The notes beneath the pieces are model-generated. The model was not told the DNA's origin and ran no database searches. It was given only the letters and a program-made list of their open reading frames with translations. Source: Bacillota bacterium (GTDB lineage: Bacteria; Bacillota; Clostridia; Christensenellales; SZUA-584). From it: a stretch of 64,000 nt of DNA. Where the stretch lies: positions 124,001 through 188,000 of the forward strand of contig JAEYPS010000018.1 of assembly GCA_023410475.1 (NCBI GenBank), given 5' to 3'. Every line of letters starts with the position of its first letter. Position 1 is the first letter of the stretch. The translations under genes and the position numbers were made by a program. This document shows, in pieces, positions 34,465 through 43,472 of the stretch.

Positions 34465-37275
34465 CTATGCCAATGCTTGATAACGCTTCATCAGTTCGGC
34501 AACGCAGCTGCTTTCTGTGGTTTCGCCGATGGGCATTCCGTATACTTGCATCACAGCACGGTCATTCTGCTGGTGGGCTTTTCGTAGCTCGGGCGGCATC
34601 GTTACTTCATCATACAAGTCTGCTAATGAACAATCTGGATAGAGTGCTCGTGCATCAAGGATAGCCTGCGCGGTTTGTTCGATTTTCGCCTTTTGCGCAT
34701 CTGTCGGGGCAGGCCACGGGAAGTTGTTGTATACAATATTCGCCGAATAGCGGTAACGCATTTCCAATCGCCCACACACAGCCCGCATCCATGAGTTATG
34801 AACATTAGACATAAGAATTCCAAATTGATAACGTGTTGCATCTGGAATAAGCAGATTGGAATCCCCGCAAATGATTTCGGGTGCGATGAAGCCCATTGGA
34901 ATATACCTTCTGTTTTCCGATGAATGGCGAGGAATGATAATATACTCTGTTTCAGGCTGCCGAATCTCTCCAAAAAGATAAGGCGTTTGTGCAAGTTTTC
35001 TTGTTGCTTCTCTATCGCTGTTTTCACGCATTTCCTTAACTAAGGTAACGGCATCCATAACTGGCGGTACCTTCTTAATTTCAGCGGGCGATATATTCTT
35101 TAACCACAGACACCATCTGACTTTATTGTGCAGAAACTCCGTAGCGCCTAAAAATAAACGGAACATTTTTACAGTTGAGGGGTATGCAGCAACAATTTCA
35201 TCTTTCTTTTCCTCAGTATAATCACAGAGATAGCCACCATCATTCGGCATACTTCCAAATACGACGGGTTGAACTGGACAGATTGGCTTTTGCCTGCTGG
35301 TAATCAATATGTGCGGCCCATCTAGCAAATAGGCATTTATATTATTGACAATTTGATACCTATCAGTTGAATAAAGCATTTTTGTGGCTTTGCAGTTTAA
35401 TGCAGCAAAGCCTATAATAACGCAATGCACATGTGCTTTTATCCTTGCTTCGCTATCCCAACGAAAAGTTCTGTGTGCAAAAATAATTTGTATTTCTTTT
35501 TCAAACAATCGTTTCCACAGAACTGGAACCTGTTCGCCTTGTACTATAGAATTCGTTGATACAAGTGCAACACGAATGCTCGTATTCTTCACAATATCCG
35601 CCGCTTTTTCATACCAACCTGAAACATAATCCAAATTGCCGTAATTTTTCAGATTAGCAAACACGTTCGCCAAATCTTCCTTTTGTGCCGCACTCATCAA
35701 CCTTGCCCCGACAAAAGGTGGATTCCCCATGATATAGTCCAGTTCACCATTTGGAACAACGTCTTTCCAGTCGATGCGTAAGGCGTTTCCTTCCACGATA
35801 TTGACATAGCTTTTCAATGGCAGAAAATCAAGGTTCATATGCACAATGTCTTCTGTCTGCTTCATCATTTGACTTTCTGCAATCCATAAAGCGGTTTTCG
35901 CAACGGAAACGGCAAAATCATTGATCTCAATGCCGTAAAACTGTGCGATAGATACCTTTATCGGGTTTATTTGGTCTATCATACCAATTGCAATCTGTCC
36001 GGGTGAAATCTTTTCTTTTTCGCTCTTTATTTTTGCTGTACGCGAATCAAGCAGCAACCTTATAACTTCGTTTTCTAAACGTCGCAAGGAAAGGTATGTT
36101 TCCGTCAGAAAGTTTCCGCTGCCGCAAGCGGGGTCAAGAAACACAAGCCCTGCCAGCTTATTCTGAAAGGTTTGCAATCGCTCAGTGAGTGTTTTAGTGA
36201 CTGCGATATTTTTGATGTCTGCAAGCTCCTTGCGCAGTTTGCCAAGGAACAGCGGATCGATCACCTTATGGATGTTTTCAATCGACGTGTAGTGCATTCC
36301 TCCGCTGCGTCGGGTTTCGGGGTTCAGGGTGCTTTCAAATACAGCTCCGAAAATAGTAGGGTTAATTTGGCTCCAATTAAAATCCTCGCTGGCTTTTGAT
36401 AACAATAGGTCGATTATCTCTTGGTTAAATTGGGGGATTTCTATGTCTTCATCTGAAAACAAGCCACCGTTGGCATAAGGAAATGCAGCTAAATCCTCAT
36501 CCATATAAGGGTCGCGATCTTTTTCCTCTGTATCAAGTACACGGAACAGGTCAATGAGCGCGTGCCGGGCGTTTTTCTCACCCCTGTCGCGCATGTAGTC
36601 GTGAAACATGTTGTGTCTGCCGAATATACCCGCGTCCTCTGCATACAGACAGAAAACAAGGCGCACGCAAAGCATATTCAGGCTTTTCAGCGTCCGCTCG
36701 TTCGTTGGGTCTTTATATTTCTTCAAGAAAGCATCGTACAAGCGCCCTACAAGTTCACCGGCATGTATGGAAACTTCCATTTGCTTTTTGATGCTGCTGT
36801 CTCCAGTATCGACAAGGAAATTTAACCTATAATATTCATCGGGCAGATTTTTTAGCAGGATTTCTTCAGGCTCGCCTGTAGGCCTTTCCATATCATAGAT
36901 AAGGAAACTGCCAAAATTACAGGTCACAATCCAGCGAGGACGTTGTGAATAAGGCAAATCCGCTGCATACCGTTTTGCCTGTTGAAAGGGGCTCATCAAT
37001 GAGCCGTTGGCTTGCTTTATTGGCTTTTTTAAGTCCTTGTCCAAACTCTTTTGCTCTATTAGAACGTGCGTTGAGGCAATGTGACCGTCAATAAAACTCG
37101 TATGGTCAAGTTGAACTTGATCTTCAAATACTATAAATTCCTGTGGTTTTTCTACGCCGTATACGTCACGTAAAAGGCTAATCCAAAAGATTTGACTTTC
37201 ACCCTTCTCATAGCCTTTTCCTTTCCAAAATTCAGAAAACTCTTTAGCGGCTTTTCGCTGTTCCATATCAGTCAT
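34465..37275 (-). CDS. MmeI-like type IIG/IIL restriction-modification enzyme
   Basis: A single 936-residue chain combines nuclease, methylase and specificity, close to MmeI's length. The N-terminal nuclease shows Asp63 and the Glu74-Gln-Lys76 (ExK) pair. The N6-adenine methylase has motif I LDPACGSGNF near residue 382 and motif IV GNPPF near residue 517. The last 300 residues should hold the target-recognition domain. No partner methylase is needed. Base composition is more AT-rich than radA. It is framed by 73-bp copies of the radA 3' end, so it arrived by insertion. The recognition sequence cannot be predicted. Confidence 0.92.
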   Translation of the reverse strand: MTDMEQRKAAKEFSEFWKGKGYEKGESQIFWISLLRDVYGVEKPQEFIVFEDQVQLDHTSFIDGHIASTHVLIEQKSLDKDLKKPIKQANGSLMSPFQQAKRYAADLPYSQRPRWIVTCNFGSFLIYDMERPTGEPEEILLKNLPDEYYRLNFLVDTGDSSIKKQMEVSIHAGELVGRLYDAFLKKYKDPTNERTLKSLNMLCVRLVFCLYAEDAGIFGRHNMFHDYMRDRGEKNARHALIDLFRVLDTEEKDRDPYMDEDLAAFPYANGGLFSDEDIEIPQFNQEIIDLLLSKASEDFNWSQINPTIFGAVFESTLNPETRRSGGMHYTSIENIHKVIDPLFLGKLRKELADIKNIAVTKTLTERLQTFQNKLAGLVFLDPACGSGNFLTETYLSLRRLENEVIRLLLDSRTAKIKSEKEKISPGQIAIGMIDQINPIKVSIAQFYGIEINDFAVSVAKTALWIAESQMMKQTEDIVHMNLDFLPLKSYVNIVEGNALRIDWKDVVPNGELDYIMGNPPFVGARLMSAAQKEDLANVFANLKNYGNLDYVSGWYEKAADIVKNTSIRVALVSTNSIVQGEQVPVLWKRLFEKEIQIIFAHRTFRWDSEARIKAHVHCVIIGFAALNCKATKMLYSTDRYQIVNNINAYLLDGPHILITSRQKPICPVQPVVFGSMPNDGGYLCDYTEEKKDEIVAAYPSTVKMFRLFLGATEFLHNKVRWCLWLKNISPAEIKKVPPVMDAVTLVKEMRENSDREATRKLAQTPYLFGEIRQPETEYIIIPRHSSENRRYIPMGFIAPEIICGDSNLLIPDATRYQFGILMSNVHNSWMRAVCGRLEMRYRYSANIVYNNFPWPAPTDAQKAKIEQTAQAILDARALYPDCSLADLYDEVTMPPELRKAHQQNDRAVMQVYGMPIGETTESSCVAELMKRYQALA

Positions 37276-37356
37276 TGTCTTCTCTCCCTGAATATAAGTA
37301 TATCTAAAAATGGCATGTGTATCAATTCATACAGTACTTAAGGCTTAGTAGCCCTA

Positions 37357-38703
37357 TTATATAAGTATCTCCAGCGCTTCAAACACGCTGCCCACGCCGT
37401 GCGCCTTCATCCCTTGGGGTATGTTTATGCCCTTCAAATTGGCCTTCGGGATAACCGCGCTCTTAAAGCCCATCCGGGAGCACTCGCTGAGCCTTTTTTC
37501 TATCTGCGAGACAGCCCTTACCTCTCCCGTGAGCCCTACCTCTCCCATAGCGGCGGTGTCGCTTATCGCCTTATCGCGAAAGCTCGAGACGATGCTTGCA
37601 GCCATTCCGAGGTCCGCCGCGGGCTCCGTGAGCCTGAGGCCGCCCGCCACGTTCAGGTACACGTCCTGATTAAAAAGCTTGAGGCCTATGCGCTTTTCGA
37701 GCACAGCTATTATCAGCGCCATACGGTTATAGTCTAGCCCGGAACTCATGCGCCTCGGCATCTGGAACGACGTAGGCGACACGAGCGCCTGTATCTCGAG
37801 AAGCATAGGCCGAGTGCCCTCCATCGCGGGGTACACGCACGAGCCCGAAGCTCCGGCCGAGCGCTCGCCCAGCAGCAGCTCCGACGGGTTTGAAACCTCC
37901 CTCATGCCGTCTTCGCGCATGTCGAACACTCCTATCTCGTTCGTCGAGCCGAACCTGTTCTTGACGGCGCGCAGTATTCTGAACGTACCCTGCCTCTCTC
38001 CTTCAAAGTAGAGCACGGTATCAACCATGTGCTCAAGCACCCTCGGGCCCGCTATAGCGCCCTCCTTTGTGACATGGCCTATTATAAAAACGGCGGTACC
38101 CGTCGTCTTCGCCTCCCTCGTCAGCTGCGACGAGCACTCCTTTATCTGGCTCACGCTGCCCGCAGAGGGAGCAAGCCTTGAAGAATACATGGACTGTATG
38201 GAGTCGACGACGCAAAAGTCGGGCGCGTTCTCGCGCATGCGCGCTATGCAATTCGACACTTCTGTTTCGGCAAGCATAAGTATGTCACCGCTGGCTCCAA
38301 GCCTCCCCGCCCTGAGGCGTATCTGGCGCAGCGATTCCTCGCCCGATATATAAAGCACGCTTTTGCCCTGCCTGGCGAGCCGGTCCGCCACCTGCAGCAG
38401 CAACGTCGATTTTCCTATTCCGGGCTCGCCTCCCGCGAGCACCACCGAGCCTTCCACTATGCCCGAGCCTAATACCCGGTCGAGCTCAGAAAACCCCGTC
38501 TGCCATCTCTTTGATTGCTCGAGCGACACGTCTTTGAGATACACGGCCGCCTCTCCCGCGGGCGCCGTCTTAGCGTTAGCGGGAGCCGTAACCTCCGTCT
38601 CCTCCAGCGTGTTCCACTCTTTGCAGGAAGGACACTGCCCGAGCCATCTTGCGCACTCATACCCGCACTGCGAGCATAAGAACAACGTTTTATCCTTTGC
38701 CAT
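37357..38703 (-). CDS. radA: DNA repair protein RadA
   Basis: The 448-residue protein has an N-terminal zinc finger (CSQCGYE...CPSC), a RecA-like ATPase with Walker A GEPGIGKSTLL, the RadA motif VKNRFGSTNE, and a C-terminal Lon-like domain. It promotes branch migration during recombination. ATG at 38703 is preferred over the adjacent TTG because GGGGG is five bases upstream. Its last 24 codons lie in the 73-bp repeat, so insertion of the restriction-modification gene preserved the protein, ending ...EALEILI in both contexts. Confidence 0.97.
   Translation of the reverse strand: MAKDKTLFLCSQCGYECARWLGQCPSCKEWNTLEETEVTAPANAKTAPAGEAAVYLKDVSLEQSKRWQTGFSELDRVLGSGIVEGSVVLAGGEPGIGKSTLLLQVADRLARQGKSVLYISGEESLRQIRLRAGRLGASGDILMLAETEVSNCIARMRENAPDFCVVDSIQSMYSSRLAPSAGSVSQIKECSSQLTREAKTTGTAVFIIGHVTKEGAIAGPRVLEHMVDTVLYFEGERQGTFRILRAVKNRFGSTNEIGVFDMREDGMREVSNPSELLLGERSAGASGSCVYPAMEGTRPMLLEIQALVSPTSFQMPRRMSSGLDYNRMALIIAVLEKRIGLKLFNQDVYLNVAGGLRLTEPAADLGMAASIVSSFRDKAISDTAAMGEVGLTGEVRAVSQIEKRLSECSRMGFKSAVIPKANLKGINIPQGMKAHGVGSVFEALEILI
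37361..37433. repeat. 73-bp direct repeat, right copy (inside radA)
   Basis: This copy forms the functional 3' end of radA, which stops at TAA (37357-37359) just outside the repeat. It is identical to 34380-34452. The 2,908 bases between the copies contain only the restriction-modification gene. Confidence 0.95.
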
Positions 38704-38731
38704 CAAATCCCCCGATCATATACTGCTAATA

Positions 38732-39145
38732 CTACTCAAGGCTTTTTTCCATATGGTATCTTTCATTAGTCAAAGGATAGTTCCTCTGCACGTAAACTAC
38801 CTTGTAGCCATGCTTTTCGTAAAACGGCCTCGCCTGGAAGTTAAATGTCGTAAGATATGAGCGTCTGCATCCTTTTTCCTTGCCTTTGGCTTCGGCCTCA
38901 AGAAGAAGACGTGTTCCAATATCCTTTCCCCTTTGCCGCTCATTCACCCAGAGAAAATCAACTTCAAGCCACTGCCCGCATACGGTAAAAACTATGCCTC
39001 CGATCATTTTCCCCTTATCTTTTGCTTCTATCAAATATCTTGGTTCGTTCTCTATCTCAAAAAACTGCCTGTTGTATTCTTGCAGTTTTGCCCTCAACTC
39101 TTCGGTATCGTCTTGTGTCGGCTCTTTGTAAAAAATATAATCCAT
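38732..39145 (-). CDS. GNAT-family N-acetyltransferase
   Basis: The 137-residue protein has the acetyl-CoA loop QRGKDIGTRLLLEAEAKGKE in motif A and a C-terminal strand RPFYEKHGYKVV, typical of GNAT enzymes. The substrate is unknown. The ATG at 39145 is chosen because GGGAG stands eight bases upstream. It lies between radA and a terminator of the calcium-loop gene and is transcribed towards radA with a small gap (28 bases). Confidence 0.88.
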   Translation of the reverse strand: MDYIFYKEPTQDDTEELRAKLQEYNRQFFEIENEPRYLIEAKDKGKMIGGIVFTVCGQWLEVDFLWVNERQRGKDIGTRLLLEAEAKGKEKGCRRSYLTTFNFQARPFYEKHGYKVVYVQRNYPLTNERYHMEKSLE

Positions 39146-39232
39146 CAACAAAGCTCCCAAAGAATGTATATCTCAATATTATAATGAATCGATATATTAG
39201 ACAATAGATAAAAACGCCGGAGTTAATACGCT

Positions 39233-39266
39233 AAAAAACTCCGGTCAGCAAAAGCCGCCGGAGTTT
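39233..39266 (-). terminator. Terminator of the calcium-loop gene
   Basis: Minus strand AAACTCCGG ... CCGGAGTTT forms a nine-bp stem followed by TTTTTT-like sequence. A third arm, AACTCCGG on the same strand, lies just beyond (39217-39224) and could compete for pairing. Confidence 0.8.
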
Positions 39267-39304
39267 AAGAAGGAATATGAAAAAGTTGTTTGTCTTTCAG
39301 CAAT

Positions 39305-40330
39305 CTATATTACAAGATCTATATGGTGTATCGTGCCCGCGGTGCCGTCCTCTTTGAGGTAAACAGAGCTGCTTCTCATATCTGCGTACTCTCCCGCTTC
39401 GTCCTTTATACTAAAAGCGGTTCCTATCTCGTTAAGATATATGGCTCCTATTCCGAGCTCACCGAGCTTGAACGTCATCTTTTTGCCGTCCTTCGACATC
39501 GTCAGCACCGAGAGCTTCCCGAAAACATCATCAGCCTCGTCTATCCACCCGTTGCCGTCTATATCGTAAGCGCGAAGCTCAGAAAAGCCGTTTCCGGTAG
39601 TCGGGCCGAAGAGCTCTTTGCCATCGTTGATCTGCCCGTCTTCGTTCTTATCGAGCGCCAGAAAACCGCTGTTTTCTGCGGCAAACGATATCTGCTCGGG
39701 CTTGCCGTCACCGTCAAGATCGAACGATTCTTTAATCCGGCTGAGCACCGGAGCACCGTTTCCGAATACTATCACCAGAGGATCTACTTTTGCCGCGCTG
39801 CCCGCCCTTACGTTTATGTAGTGCTCTCTTATGTACTCCCTGGACATCAGGAACTGTACGTTGAATTCGACTGTGCGCCCGTCTGTTGTAGTTACGGTTC
39901 CCGCAGCGCTGAACTTGATGCTCTCACTCTCTTTTGTCAGCTCCCTGTACTCATATACAAGGCCCCAGCCGTCCCTTTGGCGGGCCGCCCTTAGCTCCTT
40001 GGCGGCTGTGGCTGCGGCTATTTCCGCCGAACCGGAATTTATTTTGACTTTCGGGGAACGCAGCTTGACCTGTTTTCCCGTAAGCTGATATATGAAGTCC
40101 TCAAGAAGCTTCAGTTTTATCTGCGTGTCCTCGTCGTCAGAGCTTTCCCTATCGCAGCACAAATAAGTTTTCTGCGTCGCTATCGCCCTGTCCGAGCCTA
40201 TTTCCAGAACATATGCCGGCTCGTCGGCCGAGCTTGCGCCCGGGAATATCTCGAGCTTTTCCGAAACTTCTCTGCTTGTTTCGAGTTTATGCGCGTTCGA
40301 CGACTGAATGCTTGCGTCAGCAATCTTCAT
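39305..40330 (-). CDS. Protein with three EF-hand-like calcium loops, function unknown
   Basis: From the ATG at 40330 (GGAGGGA seven bases upstream) the protein is 341 residues. It opens MKIADASIQSSNAHKLE, with no signal peptide. Residues about 204-212 (DLDGDGKPE), 227-235 (DKNEDGQIN) and 256-265 (DIDGNGWIDE) are aspartate-rich calcium-binding loops like those in EF-hand or VCBS/FG-GAP proteins. The middle is predicted beta and helix mixed. Similar cytosolic-looking proteins occur in other anaerobes, without known role. A possible sigma-D (motility-type) promoter lies upstream. Confidence 0.75.
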   Translation of the reverse strand: MKIADASIQSSNAHKLETSREVSEKLEIFPGASSADEPAYVLEIGSDRAIATQKTYLCCDRESSDDEDTQIKLKLLEDFIYQLTGKQVKLRSPKVKINSGSAEIAAATAAKELRAARQRDGWGLVYEYRELTKESESIKFSAAGTVTTTDGRTVEFNVQFLMSREYIREHYINVRAGSAAKVDPLVIVFGNGAPVLSRIKESFDLDGDGKPEQISFAAENSGFLALDKNEDGQINDGKELFGPTTGNGFSELRAYDIDGNGWIDEADDVFGKLSVLTMSKDGKKMTFKLGELGIGAIYLNEIGTAFSIKDEAGEYADMRSSSVYLKEDGTAGTIHHIDLVI

Positions 40331-40397
40331 TTTGGTTCCCTCCAAACTATCGGTTTTGTCATTCCTTGACACCGAATCAGAATACACCTCATTATCT

Positions 40398-40425
40398 TTA
40401 TCGGAATATATAAAGATTACTTTAG
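40398..40425 (-). promoter_or_regulatory. Possible sigma-D (sigma-28) type promoter
   Basis: On the minus strand CTAAA (40421-40425), a 16-base spacer, and CCGATAA (40398-40404) match the motility-type consensus TAAA-N15/16-CCGATAT closely. It lies about 68 bases before the calcium-loop gene. No flagellar gene is in the window, so this is a motif-only call. Confidence 0.4.
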
Positions 40426-40492
40426 CTTTTTTAAAAATTTTTTTATCAAAACAAAAAAAATGCAGATTATAAGCTTTTTCTGGCTTATAAGT

Positions 40493-40531
40493 ATAACAAA
40501 GCCCCGCTTGGGCTTTCATCGCAAGCGAGGC
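40493..40531 (-). terminator. Terminator of the hsp20 gene
   Basis: Minus strand GCCTCGCTTG pairs with CAAGCGGGGC (one wobble) and is followed by TTTGTTAT. It is 35 bases downstream of the hsp20 stop. A second small palindrome (ATAAGC / GCTTAT) follows. Confidence 0.8.
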
Positions 40532-40565
40532 GAAAATGTGTACTGTAAGTGTTGAGTTGTTCTTT

Positions 40566-40943
40566 TTATTCTATCTCTATGCGCTTTTCAAGGCCTTTCA
40601 GCATCTTGGGAAGCGTTACGGTAAGTATACCATCCTCCATCTTCGCGGATATCTTCTCTTCGTCAATGTCCGGTATCCCAAATCGCCTTATCATTTCGCC
40701 CGCCGTTCTCTCTTTGCATATGTATCCTCCCTTATCCTCCGTGCTCTCTTCGCTTGCCTTTGCGGTTATTGTCAGTACGCCCTTCTCACAGATAATCTCT
40801 ACGTTTTCCTTGCTGACACCAGGCATCTCTGCCTCTACGATATACGTATCGTCCGTCTCTTTTATGTCGGTCTTCATAGCGGGAGCGGCATCTGAGAAGA
40901 AATCCTTCAGCAGCCCCAGCGGCCTCTCATATCTTACAAGCAT
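40566..40943 (-). CDS. Hsp20/alpha-crystallin small heat-shock protein
   Basis: The 125-residue protein contains the alpha-crystallin domain, seen as DDTYIVEAEMPGVSKENVEI and a C-terminal DGILTVTLPK. The N-terminal arm is short (about 20 residues) and the C-terminal tail ends in IEIE, an I-x-I type contact. It prevents aggregation of unfolded proteins. The promoter carries a CtsR operator, so expression should rise on heat or protein stress. It is monocistronic, closed by a terminator. Confidence 0.95.
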   Translation of the reverse strand: MLVRYERPLGLLKDFFSDAAPAMKTDIKETDDTYIVEAEMPGVSKENVEIICEKGVLTITAKASEESTEDKGGYICKERTAGEMIRRFGIPDIDEEKISAKMEDGILTVTLPKMLKGLEKRIEIE

Positions 40944-40990
40944 AATATATACCCTCCTGTAAATTCTTTTTTAACTTTGTCCGTAATTGA

Positions 40991-41020
40991 ATTATAAAAT
41001 ATAGGTCAAAGTTAGTCAAA
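40991..41020 (-). promoter_or_regulatory. hsp20 promoter with CtsR operator
   Basis: Minus strand TTGACT (41014-41019), 17-base spacer, TATAAT (40991-40996). Overlapping it, on the plus strand at 41004-41020, is GGTCAAA-GTT-AGTCAAA, a tandem heptad with three-base spacing that fits the CtsR consensus RGTCAAANANRGTCAAA except for the middle spacer base. A further single GGTCAAA half-site lies near 41060. ctsR is not in the window. Confidence 0.85.
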
Positions 41021-41141
41021 GTCTATTTATAGTTGTTTTTTGTCGTTTTTCTTTGTATTGGTCAAAACATTACGATTAATCATGATTGTTCAATAATATC
41101 TCAGTAAAGCTTGGATTCTCTAAAATTATTATGGCAGGCTC

Positions 41142-42296
41142 TTATTGATTCTTTTTCAATATCTTCGAAAATGCCCTTAGCATCAGCGGCCGGTACAGCC
41201 CTACCGCCTTTTTGGGGCACAGCTCGTGGCAGCAAAAGCAGTTTATGCACTTCTTTTTGTCGAGCACGGGCAGCTTGTTTTTCATTGCGAGCGCACCCGC
41301 CGGGCAGCATTTGAGGCACGTGGCGCAGCCGGTGCACGTTTTTTTGTCGAACTCGGGGTATATCGCGAGCTTTCTGTCGAGTATCTTTTCGAGGAAATAC
41401 GGCATCTTTCCCCTCAGTATGCTTACATTATACTGCTTGGGCTTCGCAAAATCGTCTACCCTCAAGGCATCTGTGTCGTCGCCCAATGTTTCGATATTAT
41501 CAGGGTCTATAAGTCCGCGGTCATACGCGCATTTAATAATAGGATTCTCACGCCAGTCGAGGCCTATGATTCGCCCCGCTACAATATCAGCCGCGTACGG
41601 GCTGTCCGATATTATTACGGCCCCTATCTTTCGCGGCTCGCCCGCCGAAGGGCCGTCGCCCTCCATGCCCCACACTCCGTCTATCACGCTTATGGCGGGC
41701 TTTACGATCTCGGCTATGTCTACGATAAGCTCCGCGAAGTTCTCGCGCCTGGGCAGCATCAGATGGCACTCGCCCTTCGAGAGCCCCGGCACTACGCCAA
41801 AAAGATTCTTAACCGCTCCGGTATATGTCATCATCGCGTGCGTCTTCAGCTTCGCCGCGGATATAACAGCGTCGGCGCGGCGAATAGCGTTTGCGATGCT
41901 CAGCTCGCTAACCAAAGGCCCGCTGAGCATGACTGCCTCGTGACCGAGGTCAAAATTAAGAGAGGCCCCGGCAACCTGGGCAGCCTCCCGTATCCCTGTC
42001 TCTTTGTATATCGTTTTTAAGCTCGCCGCGGTAAACGGCCCCGAGGGGCACTCGACCACCTCGGCTTTTCTGCCGCTGCCTGTAACAGCCTCCAGCACGG
42101 CCCGCACGATTGCGGGGTGTGTCGTAACGCAGTCCTCGGGCTTGTTGGCTTTCAGCAGGTTGGGCTTGACGGCGATGTTTACACTGCTTCCCAGCAGCGA
42201 ATCCATACCGCCCAGCGCTTCTATACCTTTTTGTATGGCGGCGCTTACGTTATGCTGTTCATAATCACCGCAGGCCGCGACATATACTTTAGGCAT
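41142..42296 (-). CDS. DUF362 protein with C-terminal 2x4Fe-4S ferredoxin domain
   Basis: The 384-residue protein has an N-terminal DUF362 domain (about residues 1-290) and a ferredoxin domain with CTGCATCLKCCPAGAL and CINCFCCHELCPKKAV. DUF362 proteins are cytoplasmic Fe-S proteins widespread in anaerobes, without a settled reaction. It is the last gene of a three-gene set with an Lrp-type regulator and an aminotransferase, three bases after the aminotransferase stop. The grouping hints at amino-acid metabolism; this is inference. Confidence 0.9.
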   Translation of the reverse strand: MPKVYVAACGDYEQHNVSAAIQKGIEALGGMDSLLGSSVNIAVKPNLLKANKPEDCVTTHPAIVRAVLEAVTGSGRKAEVVECPSGPFTAASLKTIYKETGIREAAQVAGASLNFDLGHEAVMLSGPLVSELSIANAIRRADAVISAAKLKTHAMMTYTGAVKNLFGVVPGLSKGECHLMLPRRENFAELIVDIAEIVKPAISVIDGVWGMEGDGPSAGEPRKIGAVIISDSPYAADIVAGRIIGLDWRENPIIKCAYDRGLIDPDNIETLGDDTDALRVDDFAKPKQYNVSILRGKMPYFLEKILDRKLAIYPEFDKKTCTGCATCLKCCPAGALAMKNKLPVLDKKKCINCFCCHELCPKKAVGLYRPLMLRAFSKILKKNQ

Positions 42297-42299
42297 CTC

Positions 42300-43472
42300 T
42301 TACAGGCTTTTGATAAAGCTCTTTATACGCACAAGCGCTTCTTTAAGGTTCGCCAGCGACGACGCGTACGAGCACCTTATGAAGCTTTCCATGCCCTCGC
42401 CGAACGCCGTTCCGGGCACGCAGGCCACCTTCTTCTCATAGAGCAGCCTCGTGCAAAACTCGTCCGCGCTGAGTCCCGTGCTGCTGATGTTGGGGAATAT
42501 ATAAAACGCCCCAAGCGGTTCGAAACAGTTGAGCCCCATAGCGTTGAGCGACGAGTACATCAGCCTTCTTCTCCTGTTATATTCGGCGGTCATCTCTTTT
42601 ACGCTTGCGAATCCGTTCGCGGTTTCGTAGCGCAGCGCCTCAACGCCCGCGTCCTGGCTGAACGCTGAAGCGCACAGCATGGAATACTGGTGTATCTTGA
42701 CCATAGCGTCTATAAGCGGCTTCGGCCCCGCGGCGTAGCCCAGCCTGAAGCCCGTCATGGCGAACGCCTTGGAAAAGCCGTTGATTACTATAGTCCTTTC
42801 CTGCATACCGGGCAGAGAAGCTATCGAGCAGTGCTCGCCGCCGTATGTAAGCTCGCAGTAAACTTCGTCCGTTATTACCAGCAGGTCGTTCTCTATTATT
42901 ATCGGAAGTATCTTCTCATAGTCTTCCTTCGTCATTATCGCGCCCGTCGGGTTGTTGGGAAACGGCACGACTATGGCCTTGGTCCTGCTCGTAAGGTTAT
43001 CCGTTATGCTCTCGGGCTTCAGCCTGAAGCTCTCGCATTCCTTTAGAACCATAGGGACAGGCTTGCCGCCCGCGAAAGAAACGCCCGGCATATAAGATAC
43101 GTAGGACGGAGCGGGCACAAGCACCTCGTCGCCCGGGTTCATGATAGCCCGAAAAGCAAGGTCGAGCGCTTCGCTCGCGCCCACAGTCACGACCACTTCG
43201 TTTAAGTCGTACCCGAGGCCGAACCTGAGCTCCAAATATTTAAGTATCTCTTTTCTAAGATCGGTAGAGCCGTGGTTGGAAGTGTAATGCGTCCGGCCCG
43301 TCTCGAGGGCGTATATCGCGGCTTCGCGTATGTTCCACGGCGTGTCGAAATCAGGCTCGCCTACGCCGAGAGATATGCATTCCTTCATCTCGCTCGCGAT
43401 GTCGAAAAACTTGCGTATGCCCGACGGCGGGACTTCCTTTACCTTTGCCGATACGAAATCTTCCGGTTTCAC
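42300..43472 (-). CDS. PLP-dependent aminotransferase (class I/II)
   Basis: The 390-residue enzyme has the fold type I signature: substrate region NPTGAIM, NGFSKAFAMTGFRLGYAAG with the PLP-binding lysine of SKAFAMTG, and RCSYASSLANLKEAL near the C-terminus. It resembles PatA/AspB-like enzymes that interconvert amino acids and 2-oxo acids. The substrate is uncertain. Its start overlaps the Lrp-type gene by four bases, so the regulator likely responds to an amino acid handled here. Confidence 0.93.
   Translation of the reverse strand: MKPEDFVSAKVKEVPPSGIRKFFDIASEMKECISLGVGEPDFDTPWNIREAAIYALETGRTHYTSNHGSTDLRKEILKYLELRFGLGYDLNEVVVTVGASEALDLAFRAIMNPGDEVLVPAPSYVSYMPGVSFAGGKPVPMVLKECESFRLKPESITDNLTSRTKAIVVPFPNNPTGAIMTKEDYEKILPIIIENDLLVITDEVYCELTYGGEHCSIASLPGMQERTIVINGFSKAFAMTGFRLGYAAGPKPLIDAMVKIHQYSMLCASAFSQDAGVEALRYETANGFASVKEMTAEYNRRRRLMYSSLNAMGLNCFEPLGAFYIFPNISSTGLSADEFCTRLLYEKKVACVPGTAFGEGMESFIRCSYASSLANLKEALVRIKSFIKSL

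Noticed and set aside
34465..37275. BREX or DISARM-type defence island around the methylase
   Set aside because: No helicase, PglZ, phospholipase-D or other partner genes are nearby; the protein has its own nuclease motif and MmeI-like length, so a stand-alone type IIG enzyme explains it.
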